From an uncultured Paraglaciecola sp. (lineage in GTDB: Bacteria > Pseudomonadota > Gammaproteobacteria > Enterobacterales > Alteromonadaceae), in the NCBI RefSeq assembly GCF_913020055.1, contig NZ_CAJWCF010000046.1, positions 1 through 36,905 on the forward strand: a stretch of 36,905 nucleotides of DNA, written 5' to 3'. Below are positions 25,132 to 33,836 of the stretch, one piece after another (position 1 is the stretch's first letter; every line of letters starts with the position of its first letter). The position numbers and the translations under genes were made by a program. The notes under the pieces are model-generated. The model was not told the origin of the DNA. It ran no database searches and was given only the letters and a program-made list of their open reading frames with translations.

Positions 25132-25950
25132 GTGAAAATAGCAATTGTTGGTTGCGGCTGGTTAGGCTTGCCACTAGGTCTTAGTCTACAAAAAAGTGGT
25201 CACAGTATTGTGGCTACTCGCCGTTCTGAAACTGGTTGCTCACAGCTAAATTCACTAGGATTCACCGCTGTCCAGTTCGAATTAGGAGCGACACTTAGCC
25301 AGAAAAAATTCACTCCTATTTTTAGTTCTGACTTACTGATTTTAAATATTCCAGTCGGTCGAAAAACACTATCTTCTGAAACATTCAGCATCAATATGCA
25401 TGACTTATTAAAGCAAGCTGCCAAAAGTAGTATTAAGCAGGTTATCTTTATCAGTACTACATCTGTGTATGGTGAGCAAAACGCAGTCGTTACAGAAAAA
25501 AGTCCAACTCATCCAAGCTCTGAATCGGGCCAAATTAACTTGCTGGTAGAACAAAAGGTACAACGCTATTTCGCTAGTCAAGCCAGCATACTTAGACTTT
25601 CTGGACTAGTGGGTGAGGACAGGCACCCAGTAAACTACCTAGCAGCAAAAACCGAATTAGCCGCACCAAATAAAATAGTTAATTTAGTGCATCAATATGA
25701 TGTTATTCAAAGCATTGAATCTGTTATCAAAAACAAGGTTTGGGGGCATACTTTAGTGATATGTTCAACAGAACACCCGACTAGGCACGAATATTATACC
25801 TGGGCGGCAGAACAACTCAGTTTAATACCTCCCTCGTTCATCGAACAGCAAGCACCGACAAACGGCAAGTTAATCGATGGGAGAGACAGCTTAAGTTTAT
25901 TAGGCATAAACCTTAAATATCCTAGCCCTTACGATATGTTATCGAGATAA
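25132..25950 (+). CDS. YeeZ-like NAD(P)-dependent epimerase-type protein
   Basis: A 272-residue atypical short-chain dehydrogenase/epimerase. The nucleotide-binding motif is VGCGWLGLPLG (6-16), followed by IFISTTSVYGE, ILRLSGLVGEDRHP and NLVHQYDVI, all aligned with E. coli YeeZ. It starts with GTG after AGGATG. The substrate is unknown. It probably shares a transcript with the DUF2884 gene. Loss of the YxxxK pair seen in classical SDRs is usual for this group. Confidence 0.85.
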   Translation: MKIAIVGCGWLGLPLGLSLQKSGHSIVATRRSETGCSQLNSLGFTAVQFELGATLSQKKFTPIFSSDLLILNIPVGRKTLSSETFSINMHDLLKQAAKSSIKQVIFISTTSVYGEQNAVVTEKSPTHPSSESGQINLLVEQKVQRYFASQASILRLSGLVGEDRHPVNYLAAKTELAAPNKIVNLVHQYDVIQSIESVIKNKVWGHTLVICSTEHPTRHEYYTWAAEQLSLIPPSFIEQQAPTNGKLIDGRDSLSLLGINLKYPSPYDMLSR

Positions 25951-25990
25951 TGAACCTGCCTAGACAAATTACTAACAATCAAACCAAAAC

Positions 25991-26020
25991 AAAAAAGCCA
26001 AACTTTTGAGGTTTGGCTTT
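25991..26020 (-). terminator. Rho-independent terminator of the symporter gene
   Basis: On the minus strand, AAAGCCAAAC / GTTTGGCTTT (10-bp perfect arms, 7-base loop) runs into TTTTTT and GTTTT. It lies 25 bases after the symporter stop. On the plus strand the following U-run is too short to serve the YeeZ-like gene well. Confidence 0.88.
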
Positions 26021-26044
26021 ATGACAGTTTTGGTGCACTAGGTC

Positions 26045-27466
26045 TTAACCGATCAATGCAGTTCCAAAATATTTCAACGCTACTGTGTTAATGAACACCA
26101 ACAACAAAATAACAGGAATAAAAGTACCTACGGAAAAATCAACATAACGTTCAAACCAGCTATGTTCATAACTAGGTGAACCTTCATCGAGCTCTTTATT
26201 GAAATTTTCCTTCTTCCAACGGTAGATAACAAAAATACATATTAATAGACCATTGAGAGGCAAAATAGTGTCGTAAAACACATCAATTATCACGTCAAAG
26301 AATGACTTAGACTGCCCGGCATAACTTATAAAACCAGTAAAGAAATCAACCATTCCGAATGAAGTTGCAGCCATTAACGAGAAAATGACTAATAGTAGCC
26401 CCATCCAACCAAGTGCCTTGCGTCGGCTGAATTTTTTCTCATCCATCAAGGCCGCTACTGGCACTTCGAATATAGACACAATCGAGGTAATCGCAGCAAA
26501 AAACACTAACAAAAAGAAGAAGCTAGCAATGGCGCTGGCTCCCACATAACCAATAGTGGTTTGTAATGCTAAAAATATTTTAGGTAAAAACGTAAATATC
26601 ATACCAACTGATGAGTCGCTTAGATCATTGGTGTTAATATCAGGATTAAAGGAAAATACAGCCGGTAGAATCAATAAACCAGCGATAAAGGCCACTGCAG
26701 TATCGAGTAGTGCTACCATTTTTGCAGAACCAGGTACGTCGGCCTTTTTATCCAGATACGAACCGTAGGTGATCATGATCCCCATACCCAAAGATAATGA
26801 AAAGAACGCCTGAGATAACGCACCATTGACCACAGATGCATTAATCTTACTGAAATCTGGGATCACATAATACTTCACACCTTCAAAAGCATTATCCAGT
26901 GTCAGTACAAAAATGACTAAAGCCACCAGCATGACAAACAGGGTGGGCATCATAAATTTAGCTGCTTTTTCAATCCCTTGGCTTACTCCGCCTTGCAAGA
27001 TCAAATAAATAACAGCCAAAACCCCAACCATGTAATAAAACAAGTCGTAACCATTGATAAAGGAACCAAACGTATCAGGAGCGGCCAGCATGTCTAAGTT
27101 ACCGGTTATGGAGTGAAACAAATAACCGAATATCCAAACAGTGATAACCAAGTAAAAAACTGCGATCATGAAGGGCGTAATAATCGAAAGCCAACCAGCT
27201 AACTTCCAGCCTTTATGGCCGTCTGTCAAAGATGAATAAGCACCGAGTGGGTCTTTACGGCTATGTCTACCTACAGACATTTCAGCCAACATCACAGGCA
27301 AACAAATAAAAGCTACAAAAAGGGCATAAATTAATAAGAATGCGCCACCACCATTTTTAGTAGCCGCAACAGGGAAACCTACCATATTACCGATACCCAC
27401 AGCCGAACCAGCTGCAGCTAGAATAAAACCTAAACGAGAACCAAACTGTTCGCGAGGTGCGCTCAT
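26045..27466 (-). CDS. Sodium:neurotransmitter symporter (NSS) family transporter
   Basis: A 473-residue inner-membrane transporter with about 11-12 helices, of the LeuT-fold NSS/SNF family that imports amino acids or related small molecules with sodium. The hallmark first helix GFILAAAGSAVGIGNMVGFP and the following NGGGAFLLIYALFVAFICLP are present, as is SQAFFSLSLGMGIMITYGSY of helix 6. The substrate cannot be read from sequence. It is a single-gene unit ending in a terminator. Confidence 0.93.
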   Translation of the reverse strand: MSAPREQFGSRLGFILAAAGSAVGIGNMVGFPVAATKNGGGAFLLIYALFVAFICLPVMLAEMSVGRHSRKDPLGAYSSLTDGHKGWKLAGWLSIITPFMIAVFYLVITVWIFGYLFHSITGNLDMLAAPDTFGSFINGYDLFYYMVGVLAVIYLILQGGVSQGIEKAAKFMMPTLFVMLVALVIFVLTLDNAFEGVKYYVIPDFSKINASVVNGALSQAFFSLSLGMGIMITYGSYLDKKADVPGSAKMVALLDTAVAFIAGLLILPAVFSFNPDINTNDLSDSSVGMIFTFLPKIFLALQTTIGYVGASAIASFFFLLVFFAAITSIVSIFEVPVAALMDEKKFSRRKALGWMGLLLVIFSLMAATSFGMVDFFTGFISYAGQSKSFFDVIIDVFYDTILPLNGLLICIFVIYRWKKENFNKELDEGSPSYEHSWFERYVDFSVGTFIPVILLLVFINTVALKYFGTALIG

Positions 27467-27581
27467 AACCTATCCTTTATTATTTTTATAATTCTTACAG
27501 ATGTTACCAGCAGAGATCCATAAAGTCTTTTATGTTGGCAATTCAAGCACTACAAAAATCACAAAAAATGTTTACAGCTTA

Positions 27582-28322
27582 TTACCATGGGATGTCGTTA
27601 CCTTGCCAATCAATGTAATGGGGCCCGTTTTCAGCGCTAAGACTAGGGATAATTTTAAGTAACTGGGTGACTGTAAAATTAGCAGTAAATAATTTTCCTG
27701 TTGGCACTTTCGACTGAAACGGCTTGGACAGCTCTGTTTCAACTGTGCCTGGGTGGTAACTAATTAAGCTAATATTTTTGGCACGTCTTTGACATTCAAT
27801 TTGAGCACACTTTATCATCATATTAAGTGCAGCTTTACTGGCTCGATAGCCATACCAACCACCTAATTGATTATCACTAATGCTGCCAACTCTGGCACTA
27901 AAAAAAACTAATTTTGCAGGTTCAGTGCCCTTAAGTATCGATTCAACATGTTTTAACCATATAGCTGGTAATATGGCATTTGTTTTGAAGTAAAAACTTA
28001 GTTGGTCTTGCTGTATATCCTCCAAACGTTTTTCAGGCATAATTCGTTGGTTATCAGCATCCGTAGCATGTAGAGCACCGATGCAACAAACCACTAAAGT
28101 AAACTGACCATTATCTTGCTTAAGCTGTTGGCAATATTGAGCAACTAGGCTTGCATTTTCAGAGTCCAAACTATGATACTGAACACCATTTACAGGTGAT
28201 GCTGCAGAAGTACGGGATACCGCATACACCTTTTCATATTCACCTGATTCATATAATTGCTTAACCAAGGCTTTTCCTATGCCTCCAGAGGCACCTATTA
28301 CCAATGCATTGCCTTTATACAT
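27582..28322 (-). CDS. Short-chain dehydrogenase/reductase
   Basis: A 246-residue NAD(P)-dependent oxidoreductase of unknown substrate. It has the glycine motif GASGGIG near the N-terminus, the active-site YRASK (Tyr and Lys of YxxxK) preceded by a Ser in FFSARVGS, and YHPGTVETEL after it, the pattern of CsgA/C-factor-like SDRs. The frame opens at 28355, but ATG 28322 with AAAGGTGA eight bases upstream is the natural start. It overlaps the preceding DCC-family gene by eight bases, as the last gene of a four-gene run led by a YCII protein and an ECF sigma factor. Confidence 0.88.
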   Translation of the reverse strand: MYKGNALVIGASGGIGKALVKQLYESGEYEKVYAVSRTSAASPVNGVQYHSLDSENASLVAQYCQQLKQDNGQFTLVVCCIGALHATDADNQRIMPEKRLEDIQQDQLSFYFKTNAILPAIWLKHVESILKGTEPAKLVFFSARVGSISDNQLGGWYGYRASKAALNMMIKCAQIECQRRAKNISLISYHPGTVETELSKPFQSKVPTGKLFTANFTVTQLLKIIPSLSAENGPHYIDWQGNDIPW

Positions 28323-28728
28323 CAATTTTTTCACCTTTAGCTTCACAGGGAACACAACGTTTCTTACCCGTTAGAAGATAAGAAATACGGTAGCGATGTT
28401 TAGCAAATACATTATATGCAATATCGGCAAACCAACTGATGACCGGCCATCGTAACGGCGCATATACCCAACCTTTACCGACCAATTTCCAAGCTAAATA
28501 TGTCACATCTAATCCACTGATAAGACGTCCATCCTGCAAATAACCATGAATACGAGCGTTCAAAGATTGCCAATCTAAGTGAGGATAACGAGCGGAAAAA
28601 GAGGGATGCTGAATATCAACAAAAGAAAGATTTTGATGTTTATCTAGCTGTTTTAACTTGTCCATTTCCATTAAACATAATGGGCAGTAACTATCATAAA
28701 AAATAGTCAGAGGAGAATTTTGAATCAT
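28315..28728 (-). CDS. DCC-family (DUF393) thiol-disulfide oxidoreductase-like protein
   Basis: A 137-residue protein with the DUF393 signature: IFYDSYCPLCLMEM near the N-terminus (CxxC), SFVDIQ, and WFADIAYNVFAKHRYRISYL, plus a C-terminal CVPCEAK pair. A redox function is inferred from the thioredoxin-like CxxC and is not proven for the family. The frame is open to a TTG at 28749; ATG 28728 puts the start just before the conserved core, but neither start has a good ribosome-binding site. Confidence 0.85.
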   Translation of the reverse strand: MIQNSPLTIFYDSYCPLCLMEMDKLKQLDKHQNLSFVDIQHPSFSARYPHLDWQSLNARIHGYLQDGRLISGLDVTYLAWKLVGKGWVYAPLRWPVISWFADIAYNVFAKHRYRISYLLTGKKRCVPCEAKGEKIDV

Positions 28729-28785
28729 TTGATACGCACTATTATTCAAACTATATAATATCTACGTCTTTAAATGCGTTATGGA

Positions 28786-30012
28786 TTACAGTTTGAGCAA
28801 TTGCCCTCTCTTTTTTATTAAGAAGTCCCGCTCTATACTATTTTTACTCAAACTAATTGCCTTACTAATTGAAGAAATAGCCCGTTCAGTCAAATTCAAA
28901 CGACTTTCTAACTCTCCGCGTGCTGCATAATAAGGCTGATATTGATTAAGCTCATTTTTCAGCGTGACAACCTCTTCATAAGCTTGCTTAAGTAACCCTC
29001 CATTTGCCTTAGCAATGGCAAGGTTAAGCGCAACAACAGGAGAAGGGTGCAAATGAAACAAACTCATATATAACAACTGAATTTGTGCCCAATCGGTAGT
29101 TTCCCAACTTTTTGCCCTTGAATGTAAACCACTAATGGCAGCTTGAATCTGATAGGGACCACGCTGTTTATACTCTAAAGCTTTATGAATAAAAACATCC
29201 GCTTGCTCTATTTTATCCTGATCCCATAAAGTTCTATTTTGCTGTTCTAGGGTTATATAAGGATCGGTAGCTGAGCTGCGAGACAATCGACGTGCATCAT
29301 GAAATAACATCAAAGCAGCTAAACCAAATACTTCAGCGTTGGGTACCAGCTTTACCATCAACAAACTTAACCTAATGGCTTCGTTGGCCAAATCTTGCCT
29401 GTTTAAAGTTTGACCTTCATAAGCAGAATACGATTCATTATAAATAAGATAAATCACTTTCAACACTGATGGCAGTCTAATGCTGAGTTGCTTAGCGTTA
29501 GGAACATCATAGCTGATACCGGCATCCCTTATCTTCTTCTTTGCCCGAGTGATGCGCTGCCCTACCGCGACTTCTGACAATAGATAGGCACGGGCAATTT
29601 CTCTCACACTTAAGCCACACAAAGTTCGCAACGTAAGTGCTACTTGCGCCGCTTCACTTAGCGCTGGATGGCAACAGATAAAGATTAGCCTTAACCTTTC
29701 ATCGGGCACCTCATAGTCTGTTTCTAAGTCAGTGTCGTCTTGTACGTAAAGAGATTGCTCAATTAACTGTAAGGTATTTGGATTCTGCTGGGAGCTCTGT
29801 TGCCGTAATTTGTCGATTAATTTACGCTTCGCAACTAAGTGTAACCAAGCGACAGTATTTTCAGGTACTCCTTGAACAAGCCATTTCTTACTGGCTTGTT
29901 CGCAGGCGTCTTGCAGTGCATCTTCGGCCAACTGCAAGTCTCGTGATAAATACATTAAAGACGCTAAAACCTGACCGGATTGAGCACGAAAAATTCGTGC
30001 TAGATTATCCAT
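28786..30012 (-). CDS. ECF sigma factor, ECF42-like, with long C-terminal extension
   Basis: A 408-residue sigma-70 family regulator. Region 2 is at the N-terminus (LSRDLQLAEDALQDACEQA, VAWLHLVAKRKLIDKLR). Region 4 follows at about 110-170 (LSEAAQVALTLRTLCGLSVREIARAYL). The remaining 230 residues form a helical TPR/SnoaL-like extension (LIYNESYSAYEG, LHSRAKSWETTDWAQI). This architecture and the neighbouring DGPF/YCII gene are the hallmark of group ECF42, which has no anti-sigma factor and is thought to be controlled through the extension. ATG 30012 is preferred over the TTG two codons earlier. Target genes are unknown. Confidence 0.88.
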   Translation of the reverse strand: MDNLARIFRAQSGQVLASLMYLSRDLQLAEDALQDACEQASKKWLVQGVPENTVAWLHLVAKRKLIDKLRQQSSQQNPNTLQLIEQSLYVQDDTDLETDYEVPDERLRLIFICCHPALSEAAQVALTLRTLCGLSVREIARAYLLSEVAVGQRITRAKKKIRDAGISYDVPNAKQLSIRLPSVLKVIYLIYNESYSAYEGQTLNRQDLANEAIRLSLLMVKLVPNAEVFGLAALMLFHDARRLSRSSATDPYITLEQQNRTLWDQDKIEQADVFIHKALEYKQRGPYQIQAAISGLHSRAKSWETTDWAQIQLLYMSLFHLHPSPVVALNLAIAKANGGLLKQAYEEVVTLKNELNQYQPYYAARGELESRLNLTERAISSISKAISLSKNSIERDFLIKKRGQLLKL

Positions 30013-30042
30013 TGTCAAAATGTTCTGACTTTTTGACTCATA

Positions 30043-30384
30043 TTATTGATCAAAAACCATCACGGGCCTGACTTCAATGGTGCCATAACGGGCACTGGGG
30101 ATTTTTGCTGCCCATTCCAGCGCCTCATCAAGATTTTTACACTCAAATAAATAATACCCACCAAGCTGTTCTTTTGTTTCAGCAAAAGGCCCGTCAGTTA
30201 ATTCAGATTTTGAATTTCGCACTCTTACAGAAGTAGCAGTACTAACAGCCTCTAACGCATTGCCTCCTAATAAAATCCCAGCCTTTTCTGCTTGTTCATC
30301 AAACGCTTGATATTGGGCTATCAAAGTCTCCAAATCGACGTCATCTTGCTCTTCACCAGCATAAATCAAAGCTAAAAATTGCAT
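30043..30384 (-). CDS. YCII/DGPF family protein
   Basis: A 113-residue soluble protein with the YCII-related fold. The DGPF motif appears as LTDGPFAETKEQLGGYY, followed by ALEWAAKIP and GTIEVRPV. Such proteins are regular partners of ECF42 sigma factors. Enzymatic activity has not been shown for most members. The frame opens at 30471, but the ATG at 30384 begins the typical MQFLALIYAGE start, with AGGCAG upstream. Thirty bases separate it from the sigma gene, so it heads the operon. Confidence 0.9.
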   Translation of the reverse strand: MQFLALIYAGEEQDDVDLETLIAQYQAFDEQAEKAGILLGGNALEAVSTATSVRVRNSKSELTDGPFAETKEQLGGYYLFECKNLDEALEWAAKIPSARYGTIEVRPVMVFDQ

Positions 30385-30668
30385 GTTTATTCTGCCTATT
30401 AAATGAATATAGTTAAGAAACAATAGATGTTTCTCACCGTAACATCGAACTAGCACATCGCATTCAGACATAATTTAGTAAAATTTTTCAATTTTCTGCT
30501 TTGAATTGTAATTTGGCGAAGGCCACATTGGCACATTTGTAGAAATGTTTGAGGAAAACGGCAATGGGAATAATCTACTTGCTCAAACTACACAGAAGTA
30601 AACATTTAGTTTTTTACAACAGAAAAAACATAGGATTCAAACCCAGTACCTATTGATAATGGTTCGAA

Positions 30669-31790
30669 CTAATCAAACCATTTTGATTGGATAGGCAAAC
30701 TAAACAACAACGGTGCAAACATTTGATAGTTTTCGCGATTTTGCGAACATTTCACGTTATTTAAATACACTGCTTTCCATGGATCATTAATTAGCCATAA
30801 GGTCTCATCAACCACAGCCACACCTTCTATAGAGGCATTGTCCATCGCTTCGTAGTTTTCACATCCTTCACTGCTAGTTTGAATTTCTGCAAAAAAATCT
30901 ACCGGTAAAATGACCGTTTCTTTTTGGCCAGATAAATCGACTACCCATAATGTTTCGTCATTTCTGGCAGCCACTAGCAAAAATTCTCGGTTATCAGGCG
31001 TTTGATAATAGTCCATACCGTTAATGGGGTGATTGCCACTTTCAAAAGTCGGTAGTTTGAGTGCAAATGTTTTTACAGCTGCATATTCATCTGAATGCCA
31101 AAATTCGTTGTTCATTTGTAGAGAAAAAATTCTAGCTTGTTTATTACTGTCTTTTTCAATACCTAGATACAAAGTCCGGTCCTGACCAAATGCTAAGGCT
31201 TCAACGCCATCATTAGGGAAATCACCAATCTGCATACTGGCAGAAAACTGGATAGGCCGAATATGCGTAATGAGTACAATATTGTTGGTTTGTAATTCTA
31301 GCCTCACCAGCAATGTAGGATAATTAGTTGAGCCTGAATCTAAATATTTTTGCTGACATGCTTCTGACATCGGATCGGCATATGAGGCATCCTCAGTTAC
31401 TACATAAAATATTCGGTCATCTTCAGGATCAACAGTCAGCGCCTCTAGATCAGGGTTATCAGTAATGTAGGCGGCAAAACAGCTTGATTGTAATTCTTCA
31501 GATAAAATCATTGGGAAGTCAATAGCACCTAACAATGCATCATCTTTAGAAATAGTCCGTAAACGCAAGCGCTGCTCTGGATCGGCACTGCGGTCGCTTA
31601 ATGTCATCAACCCATCACGCCACTTAACTAATCCTGATGACTGCGGGTTACGCATCACCTGACCATTTTGCTCCATGATCCAATGTCCATTGACTTGTAA
31701 AGTTTGATCTACTGTTGCCGTTTCAGGGATTTTCCCACAACTAACGAATAAACCGCACATCCCTATAATCCCACCCAAAAACGTTCTCAT
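30669..31790 (-). CDS. Putative lipoprotein with phytase-like/beta-propeller repeats
   Basis: A 373-residue exported protein with a lipoprotein-like signal (GLFVSC, C18). The mature part has repeated beta-blade-like segments of the form D-x-E-x-L-x-V-x-x-E/D-D: DLEALTVDPEDDRIFYVV, GVEALAFGQDRTLYLGIE and SIEGVAVVDETLWLIND. This pattern is seen in esterase-like-activity-of-phytase and SdiA-regulated-type propellers. No catalytic residues can be assigned. Transcribed alone; a short inverted repeat (30671-30688) overlaps its stop. Confidence 0.7.
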   Translation of the reverse strand: MRTFLGGIIGMCGLFVSCGKIPETATVDQTLQVNGHWIMEQNGQVMRNPQSSGLVKWRDGLMTLSDRSADPEQRLRLRTISKDDALLGAIDFPMILSEELQSSCFAAYITDNPDLEALTVDPEDDRIFYVVTEDASYADPMSEACQQKYLDSGSTNYPTLLVRLELQTNNIVLITHIRPIQFSASMQIGDFPNDGVEALAFGQDRTLYLGIEKDSNKQARIFSLQMNNEFWHSDEYAAVKTFALKLPTFESGNHPINGMDYYQTPDNREFLLVAARNDETLWVVDLSGQKETVILPVDFFAEIQTSSEGCENYEAMDNASIEGVAVVDETLWLINDPWKAVYLNNVKCSQNRENYQMFAPLLFSLPIQSKWFD

Positions 31791-31864
31791 TTACCCACTG
31801 TCTCAATGTAATCAATAACTGAATTAGTTTACCCTACTCAAAATTATGAAGAAATATTTATTTG

Positions 31865-31909
31865 GACCAGTTGGTCATTATTTGTTAACACTGCAGACAG
31901 CAGTGTTAA
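31865..31909. promoter_or_regulatory. Two inverted repeats in a divergent promoter region
   Basis: GACCA-GT-TGGTC (31865-31876) has the look of a TetR-family operator. TTAACACTGC / GCAGTGTTAA (31885-31894 and 31900-31909, 5-base loop) is a perfect 10-bp repeat. Both lie between the lipoprotein gene and the secreted NTF2-like gene, which point away from each other. The regulator is unknown. Confidence 0.4.
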
Positions 31910-32018
31910 TACAACCGTTCATCAAATTTTCAGATCAACGATTAAAAGCCGCGTAACCAGACTTTATTTGTATAATGTGTCGGTGTATGTGCATTCTTGT
32001 ATAATTGAGGGGAACACA

Positions 32019-32426
32019 GTGAAAATTCTATGCTTGATAGTGTTGGTCAGTTGGGCTGTTTCTACTGCAGCTGCATCATCAAAACAAGTAACGTTATTTA
32101 TCGATGCTTACAATCAACATGATATTGAAAAAATGCTTGAAAAAACCAGTGAACAAGTGAAATGGTTATATAACATTGATGATCAAATACTCATTGAAAC
32201 AGATGGTAAGGACGCTTTGAGAACTGCAATGATTGCCCACTTTAAACAACGCTCTCAGGCCCGCTCACAGATTAAAAAATCTATGACGCTTGGTGACACT
32301 GTAGCTGTTATAGAAGAGGCATTCTCGAATGATGGGGAACATTCACAATGTGCATTATCGATTTACCAACTAAAACAAAACCTCATTAATTCAATAACTT
32401 ACTATTCGGCCACTGCTTGTGAATAA
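32019..32426 (+). CDS. Secreted NTF2-like (SnoaL-type) protein
   Basis: A 135-residue protein. The GTG at 32019 has GAGGGG seven bases upstream and begins a good signal peptide (KILCLIVLVSWAVSTAAA, cleavage near residue 18-20); the longer frame from 31968 is unlikely. The mature part resembles nuclear-transport-factor-2-like proteins: VTLFIDAYNQHDIEKMLE, then VKWLY, and DALRTAMIAHF. It probably binds a small ligand or is a degraded enzyme of this fold. It lies 32 bases upstream of fldB on the same strand. Confidence 0.72.
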   Translation: MKILCLIVLVSWAVSTAAASSKQVTLFIDAYNQHDIEKMLEKTSEQVKWLYNIDDQILIETDGKDALRTAMIAHFKQRSQARSQIKKSMTLGDTVAVIEEAFSNDGEHSQCALSIYQLKQNLINSITYYSATACE

Positions 32427-32458
32427 CCTCACCAATGCCTCATTTCATATAGGATTTC

Positions 32459-33001
32459 ATGATTAATAACGAATTAAAAATCGGCTTATTTTACGGCTCA
32501 ACCACTTGTTACACTGAAATGGCAGCTGAAAAAATTCAGGCTAAGATAGACCAGTTAATGGGTTATCCCTGCATTGAATTATTGAATATTAAAGACGTAT
32601 CACTGACCCAAGCAGAAGATTTTGAAATTTTGATTTTTGGTATTTCCACCTGGGATTTTGGCGAACTGCAAGAGGACTGGGAATCCAAATGGCAAGACAT
32701 ATCTGGACTAAACCTAGCCAATAAAACCGTCGCCATTTTTGGTTTGGGCGATCAACTAGGTTACGCAGAGTGGTTTCAAGATGCAGTGGGCATGTTGCAT
32801 GATGAACTGCTGGTATTAGACTGTAATTTTGTGGGTTATTGGCCTAACGATGGATACGACTTTATTGCCTCGAAAGCGCTCACTGAAGACAAAAGTTTTT
32901 TTGTTGGTTTGTGTCTTGATGACGAAAACCAATATGATTTAACCGATGAACGTATCGACAATTGGTGTAACCAGTTAATAGCTGAAATAGAAACCCTGTA
33001 A
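32459..33001 (+). CDS. fldB: Flavodoxin FldB
   Basis: A 180-residue FMN-binding electron carrier. The phosphate loop FYGSTTCYTEMAAEKI, the WDFGELQEDWE loop, the FGLGDQLGYAEWF segment and VGYWPNDGYDF match E. coli FldB closely, more than FldA. The C-terminal NQYDLTDERIDNWC is also FldB-like. It is followed after eight bases by the CLCA_X-type gene, with which it is probably cotranscribed. Confidence 0.93.
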   Translation: MINNELKIGLFYGSTTCYTEMAAEKIQAKIDQLMGYPCIELLNIKDVSLTQAEDFEILIFGISTWDFGELQEDWESKWQDISGLNLANKTVAIFGLGDQLGYAEWFQDAVGMLHDELLVLDCNFVGYWPNDGYDFIASKALTEDKSFFVGLCLDDENQYDLTDERIDNWCNQLIAEIETL

Positions 33002-33009
33002 TTAACACA

Positions 33010-33795
33010 GTGCATACTCCCGACTCCCGTATTCATAAACCTTACTATCGGAACGGCCCTTCACACCGAGATGGTGCCGACGTTAGTTTTCAAGATATAG
33101 TTAAAATTTTTGGCTTTCGTACTGTGACAATTGGCAAATGGGTTACTGCAGCAGAGCAACAAATTGCAGCCAACCTATTTTTTGATGCTTTATGTGACTT
33201 AATGGATATTTTACAGGTGCCTGAGGCGGTCATTTCTTTAAATGGTAGTTTGTCATTGGCATTTGGTAGCGGCGGAAGAAAACATAGCAGTGCCCATTAT
33301 GAGTCTAATACCAAAAAGTTAGCACTGGCCAAAAATGCTGGAGGCGGCGCACTTGCCCATGAATGGTTCCACGCTTTTGACCATTATATTTGTGATAAAT
33401 TATTTATTCATACATCCCATGAACAGTTTGCTTCTCAGTGTTGGTTACAAGATCAGCCGCAAATATCGCATCAACTAAATGAAAAACTCAGCTTGTCCTT
33501 CGAATCAATCTTTTTAACTACCGATAAAAGCCAACCTAATGAGTACGTCAATCGCAGCGCACAAGCTGATAAACTACTAAAAACATTTTATTACGCTCGC
33601 CCACAAGAACTTGTTGCTCGTGCCTTTGAGGCTAGTATTCAAGATCACCACATCAAAAATGCATTTTTGGTGCAAGGCACTAAACAAAGCCCAGAAGCAA
33701 AGATGGGGATCTACCCAGCAAACGAACTCAGGGCAACAATTTCTAAAAACCTGCTCGATTATTTTTATTATTTAGGTACGGCAATAAAAACCTGA
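33010..33795 (+). CDS. CLCA_X-type protein with HEXXH metallopeptidase motif
   Basis: A 261-residue soluble protein. The centre carries SLAFGSGGRKHSSAHYE, then GGGALAHEWFHAFDHY with HEWFH (117-121) and D124, a zinc-metallopeptidase signature. The same block (LAFG..G..AHYE...LAHEW.HA.D) occurs in LPD1 domains of large polyvalent phage and plasmid proteins. I recall standalone chromosomal versions being annotated as CLCA_X family. It starts with GTG eight bases after fldB. The substrate is unknown and peptidase activity is inferred from the motif. Confidence 0.75.
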   Translation: MHTPDSRIHKPYYRNGPSHRDGADVSFQDIVKIFGFRTVTIGKWVTAAEQQIAANLFFDALCDLMDILQVPEAVISLNGSLSLAFGSGGRKHSSAHYESNTKKLALAKNAGGGALAHEWFHAFDHYICDKLFIHTSHEQFASQCWLQDQPQISHQLNEKLSLSFESIFLTTDKSQPNEYVNRSAQADKLLKTFYYARPQELVARAFEASIQDHHIKNAFLVQGTKQSPEAKMGIYPANELRATISKNLLDYFYYLGTAIKT

Positions 33796-33836
33796 AAACA
33801 TCACCAACAAAATGAATCCCTTTGGCCAAAATCACA

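Noticed and set aside
30631..30690. tRNA-like T-arm sequences (GGTTCGAACT, GGGTTTGAATCC in reverse)
   Set aside because: No acceptor stem, anticodon arm or CCA could be assembled around them.
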